A stretch of DNA of 25,487 nucleotides from SBAX01 sp964421865 (GCA_964421865.1 CAYQZH010000019.1:1-25487), one strand, 5' to 3'. Counted from the stretch's first letter, positions 8,445-15,340 are shown. Notes: generated from the letters alone by a model not told the origin. Made by a program: numbers and translations.

Positions 8445-8807
8445 ATGACTCGAAGGCTTGGAAAGATAGGTTTGGTGCTGGCGGTCCTCGGGGCCGTGTT
8501 GATGGCGGCGTCCCCCGCGCTCGCCCAGCAAGCTCCCTCGGGCGGGGCCCCGGCGGCTAACGCGCCTAGTCCGGTGTTTCCGGGCAAGACGGCGGCGAAT
8601 CTCGGTGGAGCGATCGGCGCGGGGTTGGTGGTCATGGGCGGTGCGGCTGGGATCGGTCGGATCGGCGGCAGCGCGGTGGAGTCGATGGCCCGCCAACCGG
8701 AGGCAACGGGCAACATCAGCACGGCCATGATCATCACCGCGGCGATGATCGAGGGCGCTACGTTGTTCGGCGTACTGGGTTGTTTTTTGGCGTCGATCGC
8801 GACGTAG
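8445..8807 (+). CDS. atpE: F0F1 ATP synthase subunit c, with N-terminal signal peptide
   Basis: Subunit c builds the proton-driven rotor ring. At 120 aa it is longer than the usual 70-90 because residues 1-27 form a signal peptide ('VLAVLGAVLMAASPALA' with an ALA-Q cleavage site) and residues 28-46 a Pro/Ala/Ser-rich linker. The hairpin follows: helix 1 about 48-78 with the Gly-rich 'GGAIGAGLVVMGGAAGIG', polar loop 'ARQPE' (82-86), helix 2 about 92-118. The ion-binding carboxylate is Glu103 in 'MIEGATLFG'. Gly, not Ser/Thr, follows it, which points to H+ rather than Na+ coupling (inference). A strong ribosome-binding site, AGGAAAGG (8431-8438), lies 6 nt before the ATG. Processed c subunits are known elsewhere but uncommon. 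Confidence 0.95.
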   Translation: MTRRLGKIGLVLAVLGAVLMAASPALAQQAPSGGAPAANAPSPVFPGKTAANLGGAIGAGLVVMGGAAGIGRIGGSAVESMARQPEATGNISTAMIITAAMIEGATLFGVLGCFLASIAT

Positions 8808-8861
8808 CGACGAGGATGTGATCCATCGAGTGTCGGACCGATTAGTTTCTCGGACTCGTGA

Positions 8862-8879
8862 CTCCCGGCGCGCCGGGAG
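8862..8879. repeat. Perfect 18-bp GC palindrome in the atpE-atpF spacer
   Basis: CTCCCGGCGCGCCGGGAG is fully self-complementary and would form a strong stem in the mRNA between atpE and atpF. Its inner 16 bp are identical to the palindrome at 2204-2219. No T-tract follows, so it is more likely a structural or processing element, or a dispersed palindrome, than a terminator inside the operon. Confidence 0.5.
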
Positions 8880-8940
8880 AAAGTCGGTCCCGCGAACTGG
8901 GATTTGGAGAGCGGTTCGAATCGCGAGGGTCGATCGCTTG

Positions 8941-9540
8941 ATGAACGGTGCGCTTATGAGGTCGGTCGTCAAAGCCGTTTCGCTAGTGTTGGCGTTCTCG
9001 GCGCCGCGGGCGTTCGGGTCGGAAGGCGGCAGTGAGCAGCCGACGCTGTTCACCGGCGATGTGGGGAACATCCTGTGGAGCCTGGTGACCTTCGTCGCCG
9101 TGCTCGTGGTCCTCGGCAAGTTCGCGTGGAAGCCGATTCTTGGGGCCCTGCAGAAACGCGAGGACTTCATCCGCGATTCGTTAGCCCAGGCCAAACAGGA
9201 CCGTGAGGACGCGGAACGACGGCTGAAGGAGTACACGGAGAAGGTGCTCGCGGCGCGGGCGGAAGCGACGGCGATCGTGGATGAAGGTCGCCGCGACGCC
9301 GAGGTCGTCAAGCGCCGCATCGAGGACGAGGCCAAGTCGGAGGCCAAGGCCATCCTGGAACGCGGCAAACGCGAAATCGCCATCGCCACGGACACGGCGG
9401 TCAAGGAACTGTACACCCTCGGCGCCAAACTGGCGACGGAGGTCGCCGGGCGCATCCTTCGCAAGGAACTCAACCCCCGCGAGCACGAGCGATTGATCGC
9501 CGAGTCCATTGACGAGTTGCAGGAGGTAGCGGGGAGCTAA
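8941..9540 (+). CDS. atpF: F0F1 ATP synthase subunit b
   Basis: Subunit b is the peripheral stalk that holds F1 static relative to F0. As called it is 199 aa. It has a hydrophobic N-terminal segment ending 'FSAPRAFGSEGG' that resembles a signal peptide, then a membrane helix at about residues 43-62 ('ILWSLVTFVAVLVVLGKFAW') running into 'KPILGALQKRE', and a long charged coiled coil (about 70-165). The frame is open back to a GTG at 8818, but that extension is Arg-rich and includes the palindrome at 8862-8879. I prefer the ATG at 8941, with GAGGG (8925-8929) upstream; an ATG at 8956 is also possible and would start exactly at the signal-like segment. Confidence 0.92.
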   Translation: MNGALMRSVVKAVSLVLAFSAPRAFGSEGGSEQPTLFTGDVGNILWSLVTFVAVLVVLGKFAWKPILGALQKREDFIRDSLAQAKQDREDAERRLKEYTEKVLAARAEATAIVDEGRRDAEVVKRRIEDEAKSEAKAILERGKREIAIATDTAVKELYTLGAKLATEVAGRILRKELNPREHERLIAESIDELQEVAGS

Positions 9541-9563
9541 CGAGGGAGCGGGCAGGGTAAGCG

Positions 9564-10169
9564 ATGTCGAGCGGAAGCGATCGAGAAGTCGGGATTGCCC
9601 GAGTCTACGCGACGGCCATGCTGAATCTGGCGAAGTCGTCGGGTCAGGAAGATGGGCTGCGCGATGAACTCGTCAGTGTGTCCGCGCTGCTCGCGGGCCA
9701 ACCGGCTTTCGAAGCGTTCCTCTCGAACCCAACGGTCGATTCGGAAGCTCGGCAAACCATGATCGAGAAACTGTTCCGCGGGAAGTACAGCGACGTGCTG
9801 GTTGACTCGATGCAGGTCCTGAACCGCAACGAGCGGTTGGGGTCGATTCGCGGCATCGCGGAAGCCTATCGGCTGCTGCACGAGGAGTTGAAGGGACGCG
9901 TGGAGGTTCACGTCCGCACCTCGGCGCCCTTGAATGAGGCCTTGCGGGCCCGGCTACGCACGAAGTTGAAGGAGAAGACGGGTAAGCAGGCCGACCTTGT
10001 GGAAACGGTGGACGAGTCGCTGATCGGCGGGATGATCGTGCAGATCGGCGATGAGAAGTACGACAACAGCGTGCTGCGCAAGCTGGCGACGCTGGGGCGA
10101 AATCTGCTCGACCGGGCTTCGCGCGAGATTTATAGCGGACGGACCTACACGGCTGGACAGGCAGGTTAA
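9564..10169 (+). CDS. atpH: F0F1 ATP synthase subunit delta
   Basis: Delta (OSCP-type) caps F1 and joins alpha to the b-subunit stalk. The 201-aa length is slightly above the common 175-185. The N-terminal helical domain starts 'VGIARVYATAMLNLAKSSG', the classic delta opening. The C-terminal part has 'VEVHVRTSAPLNEALRARL', then 'VDESLIGGMIVQIGDEKYDNS', the most conserved delta stretch. The ATG at 9564 has AGGG (9554-9557) 6 nt upstream. It lies 23 bp after atpF and 29 bp before atpA, so this part of the operon is compact. Confidence 0.95.
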   Translation: MSSGSDREVGIARVYATAMLNLAKSSGQEDGLRDELVSVSALLAGQPAFEAFLSNPTVDSEARQTMIEKLFRGKYSDVLVDSMQVLNRNERLGSIRGIAEAYRLLHEELKGRVEVHVRTSAPLNEALRARLRTKLKEKTGKQADLVETVDESLIGGMIVQIGDEKYDNSVLRKLATLGRNLLDRASREIYSGRTYTAGQAG

Positions 10170-10198
10170 GGGTACGACAAAGCAACGGAAGTGGCGGC

Positions 10199-11926
10199 AT
10201 GAAATTCAGAGTCGATGAGATATCGTCGGTCATCACCGAAGAGATCCGGCAATACCGCGGTCGAGTGGATGTGGCCGAGGTCGGGAAAGTGCTCGAGGTC
10301 GGCGACGGCATCGCTCGCGTGTACGGCCTGAGCAACGCCATGGCCGGCGAGCGGCTGGATTTTGAAAACGGCGCCTCCGGACAGGTGTTCAACCTCGAGG
10401 AGAACTCCGTCGGCGTCGTCGTGCTCGGGGATTACCTGGGCATCAAGGAAGGCCACGAGGTCCGACGGACCGGCGAAGTGCTGAGCGTGCCGTGCGGCGA
10501 TGCGATGGTCGGTCGGGTGGTGGACCCGCTGGGTCGGCCGCTGGACGGGAAGGGGGTCATCGAGACACCGCACCGACGTCCGTTGGAGTTCAAGGCCCCT
10601 GGCATTGCCCAGCGGCAACCGGTCAACGAGCCGTTGCAGACGGGGATCAAGGCGATCGACAGTATGATTCCCATCGGCCGCGGGCAGCGCGAGCTTATCA
10701 TCGGCGACCGCAAGACGGGCAAGACGGCGATTGCCATCGACACGATCATCAACCAAAAAGGCGGAGACGTGATCTGCGTCTACGTGGCCATCGGACAGAA
10801 GGAATCCACGGTCGTCGGCGTGGTGGAGAAGCTCCGCTCGCAGGGGGCGATGGATTACACCATCGTCGTCAATGCCTCCGCTTCCGATCCGGCGCCGTTG
10901 CAGTTCATCGCCCCGTACGCCGGGGCGGCGATGGCCGAGTATTTCATGTATCAGCACGGTCGGGCGACCTTGTGCATCTATGACGACTTGACCAAACAGG
11001 CCCATGCGTATCGCCAACTGTCGCTGCTGTTGCGGCGTCCGCCGGGGCGCGAGGCCTATCCCGGCGACGTGTTCTATTTGCACTCCCGACTGCTCGAACG
11101 AAGCTGCAAGCTGCGCGATGAATACGCGGTGGTTCCGAAGGAGACCCGGGAGGACTCGCGCGATCGTTCCGTGGCGAAGAAGCATCCTCAGGGTCTGAAG
11201 GCGCCGCACGAGCATCGGCCCGATGATGTGGACGGGTTGTTCCATCGGCCGCACGGTCGTGAAAAGGCTGACGCTTGGCTCAATAGTCTACCGGATAAGG
11301 ATAAATACAAGGTGCTGCACTTCCAGGATTCCGGCGGGTCGCTCACGGCGCTCCCGGTGATTGAGACGTTGGAAGGGGAAGTGGCGGCGTATATCCCCAC
11401 GAACGTGATTTCGATTACCGATGGGCAGATTTACCTGGAGCCGGACTTGTTTTTCGCGGGCGTCCGGCCGGCGGTGAACGTGGGGATCAGTGTCTCCCGC
11501 GTGGGCGGGAATGCTCAGCGGAAGGCGATGAAGAAAATCGCGGGTTCACTGCGACTGGACCTCGCCGCCTATCGCGAGTTGGAGGCGTTCGCACAGCTCG
11601 GCACGGAGCTTGACGCGGCGACTCAACGGCAGTTGGACCGCGGGGGGCAGATGGTGGAGCTTCTCAAGCAGCCGCAATACGCGCCCTTTAAGCTCAGTGA
11701 GCAAGTCGTCAGCATTTTTGCGGGGACGAAGGGATATCTGGACAGCCTGGCCGTGAATCAAGTGCGGGAGTTTGAGAAGGCGTTGCTCAAGCACGTGAAC
11801 GACGAGTTTCCCGAAGTCGCAAAGGAGATCACGGACAAGGGTGATCTCTCGGACGATTTGCAGAAGAAGCTGGGCAAAATCATCGAGGACTTCAAGACGC
11901 ATTGGGCGACGAAGAGCAGTGGGTAA
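10199..11926 (+). CDS. atpA: F0F1 ATP synthase subunit alpha, with a long insertion
   Basis: Alpha alternates with beta in the F1 head and binds nucleotide at non-catalytic sites. Walker A is GDRKTGKT at residues 169-176, the same position as in E. coli. Walker B is 'TLCIYDDLTK'. The arginine-finger region is 'NVGISVSRVGGNAQ'. The C-terminal helical domain is intact ('LDLAAYRELEAFAQLG'). At 575 aa it is about 60 longer than usual. The extra length lies between 'LHSRLLERS' (from Leu298) and 'GSLTALPVIETLEGEV' (from Gly380): 82 residues where E. coli has about 25. The insert (about 313-375) is charged and His-rich. The frame is continuous through it. GGAAG (10187-10191) lies 7 nt before the ATG. 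Confidence 0.96.
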   Translation: MKFRVDEISSVITEEIRQYRGRVDVAEVGKVLEVGDGIARVYGLSNAMAGERLDFENGASGQVFNLEENSVGVVVLGDYLGIKEGHEVRRTGEVLSVPCGDAMVGRVVDPLGRPLDGKGVIETPHRRPLEFKAPGIAQRQPVNEPLQTGIKAIDSMIPIGRGQRELIIGDRKTGKTAIAIDTIINQKGGDVICVYVAIGQKESTVVGVVEKLRSQGAMDYTIVVNASASDPAPLQFIAPYAGAAMAEYFMYQHGRATLCIYDDLTKQAHAYRQLSLLLRRPPGREAYPGDVFYLHSRLLERSCKLRDEYAVVPKETREDSRDRSVAKKHPQGLKAPHEHRPDDVDGLFHRPHGREKADAWLNSLPDKDKYKVLHFQDSGGSLTALPVIETLEGEVAAYIPTNVISITDGQIYLEPDLFFAGVRPAVNVGISVSRVGGNAQRKAMKKIAGSLRLDLAAYRELEAFAQLGTELDAATQRQLDRGGQMVELLKQPQYAPFKLSEQVVSIFAGTKGYLDSLAVNQVREFEKALLKHVNDEFPEVAKEITDKGDLSDDLQKKLGKIIEDFKTHWATKSSG

Positions 11927-11996
11927 TCCGTCTGCCTACGCCGCGCACGGAGCCGGAGCGGGCTTCCCGTCGCGGTGATGCGCTGGAGCGGGACTG

Positions 11997-12881
11997 ATGC
12001 CGAATCGGCGAATCATCGTTAAACGCCGCAAGACGGTGCGCAACATCCGCAAGATTACGCGGACCATGCAACTGATTGCCACGGCGCGGTTTCAAGCGGC
12101 GTACACCCGCGCCACGGCGACCAAACCGTACACCGAGCGAATGGCGGAGCTGGTGGCAGACCTCTCCAGTGCCGTCGGAGAAGAGATGGCCCACCCTCTC
12201 ATGCGGGCGCAGACGGATGTCAAACGCTCCGCCGTGGCCGTGCTGACCAGTTCCCGCGGACTATGCGGCGGTTACAACACGGGCGTGTTGCGGGCCGCCA
12301 TCGGTCACCTTGACGCCGAAGCGGCGAAAGGTGTCGAAAACGACGTGTATATGGTGGGGAAAAAAGGAATCGGCTACTTCAGGTTCCTTCGCCGATCCAT
12401 GTTGGAGCGGATTACGCATATCAGCGACGCTCCGCGGTTCGAGCAAGTGGAGCCGATGGCCAACGGGCTGATGGATCGGTTCATCCGGGGAGAGATTGGG
12501 GCGGTTCACGTCGTGTACACGCGGTTTTATTCCCTTGGGCGACAGCGGCCCGCGGTGATGCAACTACTGCCGTTGACGACTGAAGAGGTGGGTGTGGCGA
12601 CGGAGGGAAAACGGAAAGCGCCGGTGCAGTATGAGTTCTCGCCGGGGCCGAAGGAGTTGCTGGCCGAGCTTTTGCCCGCAACCTTGCGCGTGCGACTTTT
12701 TCAGTGTTTTATTGATGCGACGGTGAGCGAGCAGATCGCGCGGATGGTGGCGATGAAGGCCGCGACGGAGGCGGCGGCGGAGATGATTACGGCGCTCACG
12801 CGCAAATACAACCGCGCGCGACAGACGCAGATTACGATGGAATTGCTGGACATTGTCGGCGGGGCGAATTCGCTCGCCTGA
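11997..12881 (+). CDS. atpG: F0F1 ATP synthase subunit gamma
   Basis: Gamma is the central shaft that couples c-ring rotation to the catalytic sites. The 294-aa length is normal. The N-terminal helix contains the conserved 'RRKTVRNIRKITRTMQLIATARF' pattern (compare 'RIxSVxxTxKITxAMxMVAAxK'). The middle has 'TSSRGLCGGYNTG', the family hallmark. The C-terminal helix ends 'NRARQTQITMELLDIVGGANSLA', matching the standard 'NxARQxxITxExxEIVGGAxAL'. GGAG (11985-11988) lies 8 nt before the ATG. It is followed 5 bp after its stop by the repeat-bounded element that separates it from atpD. Confidence 0.96.
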   Translation: MPNRRIIVKRRKTVRNIRKITRTMQLIATARFQAAYTRATATKPYTERMAELVADLSSAVGEEMAHPLMRAQTDVKRSAVAVLTSSRGLCGGYNTGVLRAAIGHLDAEAAKGVENDVYMVGKKGIGYFRFLRRSMLERITHISDAPRFEQVEPMANGLMDRFIRGEIGAVHVVYTRFYSLGRQRPAVMQLLPLTTEEVGVATEGKRKAPVQYEFSPGPKELLAELLPATLRVRLFQCFIDATVSEQIARMVAMKAATEAAAEMITALTRKYNRARQTQITMELLDIVGGANSLA

Positions 12882-12887
12882 CGGCGA

Positions 12888-12904
12888 AATGCGGAATGGT
12901 GAAT
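12888..12904. repeat. Left terminal inverted repeat of the IVS-like element
   Basis: AATGCGGAATGGTGAAT, perfect reverse complement of 13306-13322. Further related sub-repeats (TGTGAATGCTGAATG) continue to 12919, and the last one supplies the ATG of the four-helix-bundle gene. Confidence 0.85.
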
Positions 12905-12916
12905 TGTGAATGCTGA

Positions 12917-13273
12917 ATGAAAGCGTCCAATCGCGATATTACGCATCGCACGTTCCGGTTTGCGACCCGTGTGGTGCCATTGGTAAACGCTCTGCCGCGG
13001 ACCGTCGCGGTGCAAGTGATCGCTCGGCAGGTCATGCGAGCCGGGAGCAGCGTGGGAGCCAATGTGGAGGAGGCTCAGGCGGCATCGTCGGCGAAGGAGT
13101 TCACGCGCCGGATGGAGATCGCGCAGTCGGAGGCTCGCGAAGTTTTGTACTGGTTGAGACTTGTCGCGGAATGCGCACTGGTTTCCAAGGCTCGGCTTGC
13201 GGACTTGCTTCGAGAGGCCGACGAATTGGTTCGCATCCTTACAACGATCGCGAAGCGTTCTCGGGGTCGGTGA
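12917..13273 (+). CDS. Four-helix-bundle protein (23S rRNA intervening-sequence / S23 family, Avd-related)
   Basis: The 118-aa, all-helical protein matches the TIGR02436 group. The key stretch is 'RAGSSVGANVEEAQAASSAKEF', then 'RRMEIAQSEAREVLYWLRLVAE' (compare the family pattern SxGxNxxEAxxAxSxxxFxxKxxIAxxEAxExxYWLxL). Members are encoded in intervening sequences of 23S rRNA genes in Leptospira and Coxiella, and are structurally related to the Avd accessory protein of diversity-generating retroelements; their biochemical role is not settled, though nucleic-acid binding has been proposed. The length is typical. The ATG lies inside the left terminal repeat and no SD precedes it; translation may depend on coupling to atpG, whose stop is 35 bp upstream. 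It is not an ATP synthase component. No reverse transcriptase or variable repeat pair is nearby, so a DGR is not supported. Confidence 0.88.
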   Translation: MKASNRDITHRTFRFATRVVPLVNALPRTVAVQVIARQVMRAGSSVGANVEEAQAASSAKEFTRRMEIAQSEAREVLYWLRLVAECALVSKARLADLLREADELVRILTTIAKRSRGR

Positions 13274-13305
13274 TGCTAGTTGCGAGATTTGTTTCCGCAT
13301 TCCGC

Positions 13306-13322
13306 ATTCACCATTCCGCATT
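13306..13322. repeat. Right terminal inverted repeat of the IVS-like element
   Basis: Perfect reverse complement of 12888-12904. The wider right end, 13293-13322, matches the right arm at 14832-14861 in 29 of 30 positions in the same orientation, so the two spacers share one repeat family. The atpD ribosome-binding site (GGAAGG, 13332-13337) begins 10 bp outside it. Confidence 0.85.
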
Positions 13323-13344
13323 GTGGGCAACGGAAGGTTAAGAT

Positions 13345-14793
13345 ATGGAAGACGGAAACTTCGGCGAAGTCACCCAGGTCATCGGCTCGACCCTCGACGC
13401 GCAGTTTTCCGAGGATCGAATGCCCACGATTTACAATGCGCTGGAACTGGAAGTGACCCGCACCGTCCTGGGTGAAACGACCAAGGAGACGTTGTGGTGC
13501 GAGGTCGCTCAGCACTTGGGCGGCGGGCGCATTCGGGCCATCGCGTTGGGGTCCACCGACGGGGTGCAGCGCGGGGCGCGGATTCGTGACACGGGCCAAC
13601 CGGTCACCGTCCCCGTGGGCGAGGAAACGCTCGGCCGGGTTTTCAATTTGGTGGGAGAGGTGATCGACGGTCGCGGGCCGATCCAGGTGAAAGGGCGACG
13701 CCCCATTCACCATGACCCACCTGAAATGGTGGACTTGACCTCCAAGACCGAGCTGTTCGAGACCGGGATCAAGGTCATTGATCTTCTCTGTCCCCTGGTG
13801 CGCGGCGGCAAGGCGGGGTTGTTCGGCGGAGCGGGGGTGGGAAAGACAGTCATCATTCAGGAGTTGATCGCCCGCCTGGCCCGGTTTCATAGCGGATATT
13901 CCTGCTTCGCCGGGGTGGGAGAACGTACGCGCGAAGGCAACGACCTGTGGCTGGAGATGCAGGAGGCCAAGATCGGCGGCACAGGGAAAAGCGTCATCGA
14001 CCAAACAGTCATGGTTTTCGGACAAATGAATGAGCCGCCCGGGGCGCGGCTCCGGGTCGCTCTGTCGGCACTCACCATGGCCGAGTATTTCCGCGATCAG
14101 ACCGGGGCCGACACCTTGCTGTTCATCGACAACATTTTCCGATTTTCACAAGCCGGTTCGGAAGTGTCGGCTCTGTTGGGACGTATGCCTTCAGCGGTAG
14201 GGTATCAACCTACCCTCTCCACGGAGATGGGGCAGTTGCAGGAGCGCATCACCTCCACCAGCCGCGGTGCGGTCACCAGCATCCAGGCGATCTACGTTCC
14301 CGCAGACGACTATACCGACCCGGCCCCGGCGGCCGCGTTCACCCATCTGGACAGTACCGTGAACCTGGAACGGGGGATCGCGGAAAAGGGCATTTACCCC
14401 GCCGTTGACCCCCTGGCGTCGAGCAGTCGCCTGGTCGCTCCGGAGTTCATCGGGGAACGGCACTATGCGGTCGCGCGGCGCGTGCAGCAGATTCTGCAGC
14501 GGTATAAGGACTTGCAGGACATTATTGCGATCCTGGGTGTGGACGAGTTGAGCGCGGAGGACAAGGTGATTGTGGCGCGGGCGCGGAAGATCGAGCGATT
14601 CCTGTCGCAGCCGTTTTTCGTGGCCGAGCAGTTTACGGGGTTCAAGGGTAATTATACACCGCGTCAGGAAACGATTCGGTCCTTCGAGGAACTCTGCGAG
14701 GGAAAGTGGGATCACCTGACGGAGCAGGCGTTCATGTACGTCGGGGCGATCGAGGAGGCGGCGGCGAAGGCGGAAAAACTGGCGAAAGGATAA
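13345..14793 (+). CDS. atpD: F0F1 ATP synthase subunit beta
   Basis: Beta carries the catalytic ATP sites of F1. The 482-aa protein shows Walker A GGAGVGKT at 161-168, 'GVGERTREGNDLW' with the catalytic Glu, Walker B 'DTLLFIDNIFRF', the 'RMPSAVGYQPTL' stretch, and 'TSIQAIYVPADDYTDPAPA' from the catalytic interface. The DELSEED-equivalent is 'GVDELSAEDK'. The C-terminus ends in an Ala/Lys-rich helix. GGAAGG (13332-13337) precedes the ATG by 7 nt and sits just outside the preceding element. The TAA stop overlaps the first bases of the next repeat (14792-14861). Confidence 0.97.
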   Translation: MEDGNFGEVTQVIGSTLDAQFSEDRMPTIYNALELEVTRTVLGETTKETLWCEVAQHLGGGRIRAIALGSTDGVQRGARIRDTGQPVTVPVGEETLGRVFNLVGEVIDGRGPIQVKGRRPIHHDPPEMVDLTSKTELFETGIKVIDLLCPLVRGGKAGLFGGAGVGKTVIIQELIARLARFHSGYSCFAGVGERTREGNDLWLEMQEAKIGGTGKSVIDQTVMVFGQMNEPPGARLRVALSALTMAEYFRDQTGADTLLFIDNIFRFSQAGSEVSALLGRMPSAVGYQPTLSTEMGQLQERITSTSRGAVTSIQAIYVPADDYTDPAPAAAFTHLDSTVNLERGIAEKGIYPAVDPLASSSRLVAPEFIGERHYAVARRVQQILQRYKDLQDIIAILGVDELSAEDKVIVARARKIERFLSQPFFVAEQFTGFKGNYTPRQETIRSFEELCEGKWDHLTEQAFMYVGAIEEAAAKAEKLAKG

Positions 14794-14861
14794 TGCGGAA
14801 TTGGGAATGCGGAATGCGTAAGCCACACGAGTTCCGCATTCCGCATTCACCATTCAGCATT
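14792..14861. repeat. Gene-less inverted repeat between atpD and atpC
   Basis: The left arm, 14792-14818, and right arm, 14832-14861, are GAATGCGG-type sub-repeats in opposite orientation; they pair at about 24 of 27 aligned positions around a short loop (TAAGCCACACGAG region). The arms match the ends of the element at 12886-13322, but no gene lies between them. The left arm takes in two bases of the atpD stop codon, and the right arm ends 5 bp before the atpC ATG, leaving no room for a separate ribosome-binding site. Confidence 0.85.
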
Positions 14862-14866
14862 TTCGT

Positions 14867-15277
14867 ATGGCAAAGACACCCACCTTCCATTGCAGCGTCA
14901 TCACTCCCGAACGGGCCGTGCTTGAATGCGAGGCCAGGTTCGTCGCGTTTCCCGCTCACGACGGAGAAGTGGGCGTGTTGCCGGGCCGCGCACCGCTTGT
15001 GTGCAAAATGGGGATTGGAGCGCTTCGCGTCCAAACCGGGGACGCAACGCATTTGTTTGTGGTTGACGGCGGGTTCGCCCAAATGCTCAACAATCGGCTG
15101 ACGATCCTCACGGAGCAGTGCCGCAGGGCGGAGGAGCTGGATGCGGCCGGCGCGGAGAAGGCCCTGGCGGACGCCTTGGCGATGAAGCTCCCGGACGATG
15201 CGGCCTACGCCGCGCGGAGCAAGGCCGTTCAGCGGGCGCGGGTGCAGCGGAGGCTGCTGGAGACCGCGGGACGGTGA
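14867..15277 (+). CDS. atpC: F0F1 ATP synthase subunit epsilon
   Basis: Epsilon binds gamma and the c-ring and can inhibit ATP hydrolysis. The 136-aa length is normal. The N-terminal beta-sandwich (about 1-85) starts 'FHCSVITPERAVLECEARFVAFPAHDGEVGVLPGRAPLV', the strongly conserved epsilon opening, and 'HLFVVDGGFAQMLNNRLTILTE' follows. The C-terminal helical part (about 90-136) is Ala/Arg-rich and present. No Shine-Dalgarno sequence lies ahead of the ATG, because the spacer is taken up by the repeat at 14792-14861; reinitiation after atpD or a leader-structure effect seems likely. It is the last gene of the operon; a convergent gene ends 63 bp on. Confidence 0.95.
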   Translation: MAKTPTFHCSVITPERAVLECEARFVAFPAHDGEVGVLPGRAPLVCKMGIGALRVQTGDATHLFVVDGGFAQMLNNRLTILTEQCRRAEELDAAGAEKALADALAMKLPDDAAYAARSKAVQRARVQRRLLETAGR

Positions 15278-15305
15278 TCTGTTGCGGGGATGGATCGGCC
15301 GCACG

Positions 15306-15320
15306 GGCGGTCAAGCCGCC
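15306..15320 (+). terminator. Weak hairpin after atpC
   Basis: GGCGG-TCAAG-CCGCC forms a 5-bp GC stem with a 5-nt loop, 28 bp past the atpC stop, between convergent genes. No T-tract follows, so it would have to be Rho-dependent or bidirectional. Low support. Confidence 0.25.
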
Positions 15321-15340
15321 GGCGGGACGCTCAGCGACGG

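Larger units (their letters stand above)
12886..13322. mobile_element. IVS-like element with terminal inverted repeats between atpG and atpD
   Basis: The left end (12886-12919) and right end (13293-13322) are built of GAATGCGG/GAATGGTG-type sub-repeats in opposite orientation. A perfect 17-bp inverted repeat, AATGCGGAATGGTGAAT at 12888-12904, pairs with 13306-13322 and so defines an element of about 435 bp. It encodes one protein, a four-helix-bundle protein of the type found in 23S rRNA intervening sequences. No transposase is present. It splits the otherwise compact atp operon, yet the atpG stop and the atpD ribosome-binding site lie just outside it and are undamaged. No target-site duplication could be recognised. 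Whether it moves as DNA is inference from its structure and from the gene-less copies at 8196-8326 and 14792-14861. Confidence 0.7.

Noticed and set aside
8905..8930. GGTTCGAATC sequence resembling a tRNA T-loop between atpE and atpF
   Set aside because: No acceptor, D or anticodon stems could be paired around it; it lies in the atp operon leader for atpF.
11004..11254. Frameshift or pseudogene in atpA, suggested by the loss of similarity around 11120-11330
   Set aside because: The same frame resumes perfect alpha-subunit sequence at Gly380 and the alternative frames give no alpha-like residues, so an in-frame insertion fits better.
12917..13273. Diversity-generating retroelement, suggested by the Avd-like four-helix-bundle protein
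   Set aside because: No reverse transcriptase, template repeat or variable-repeat gene is present in the window.
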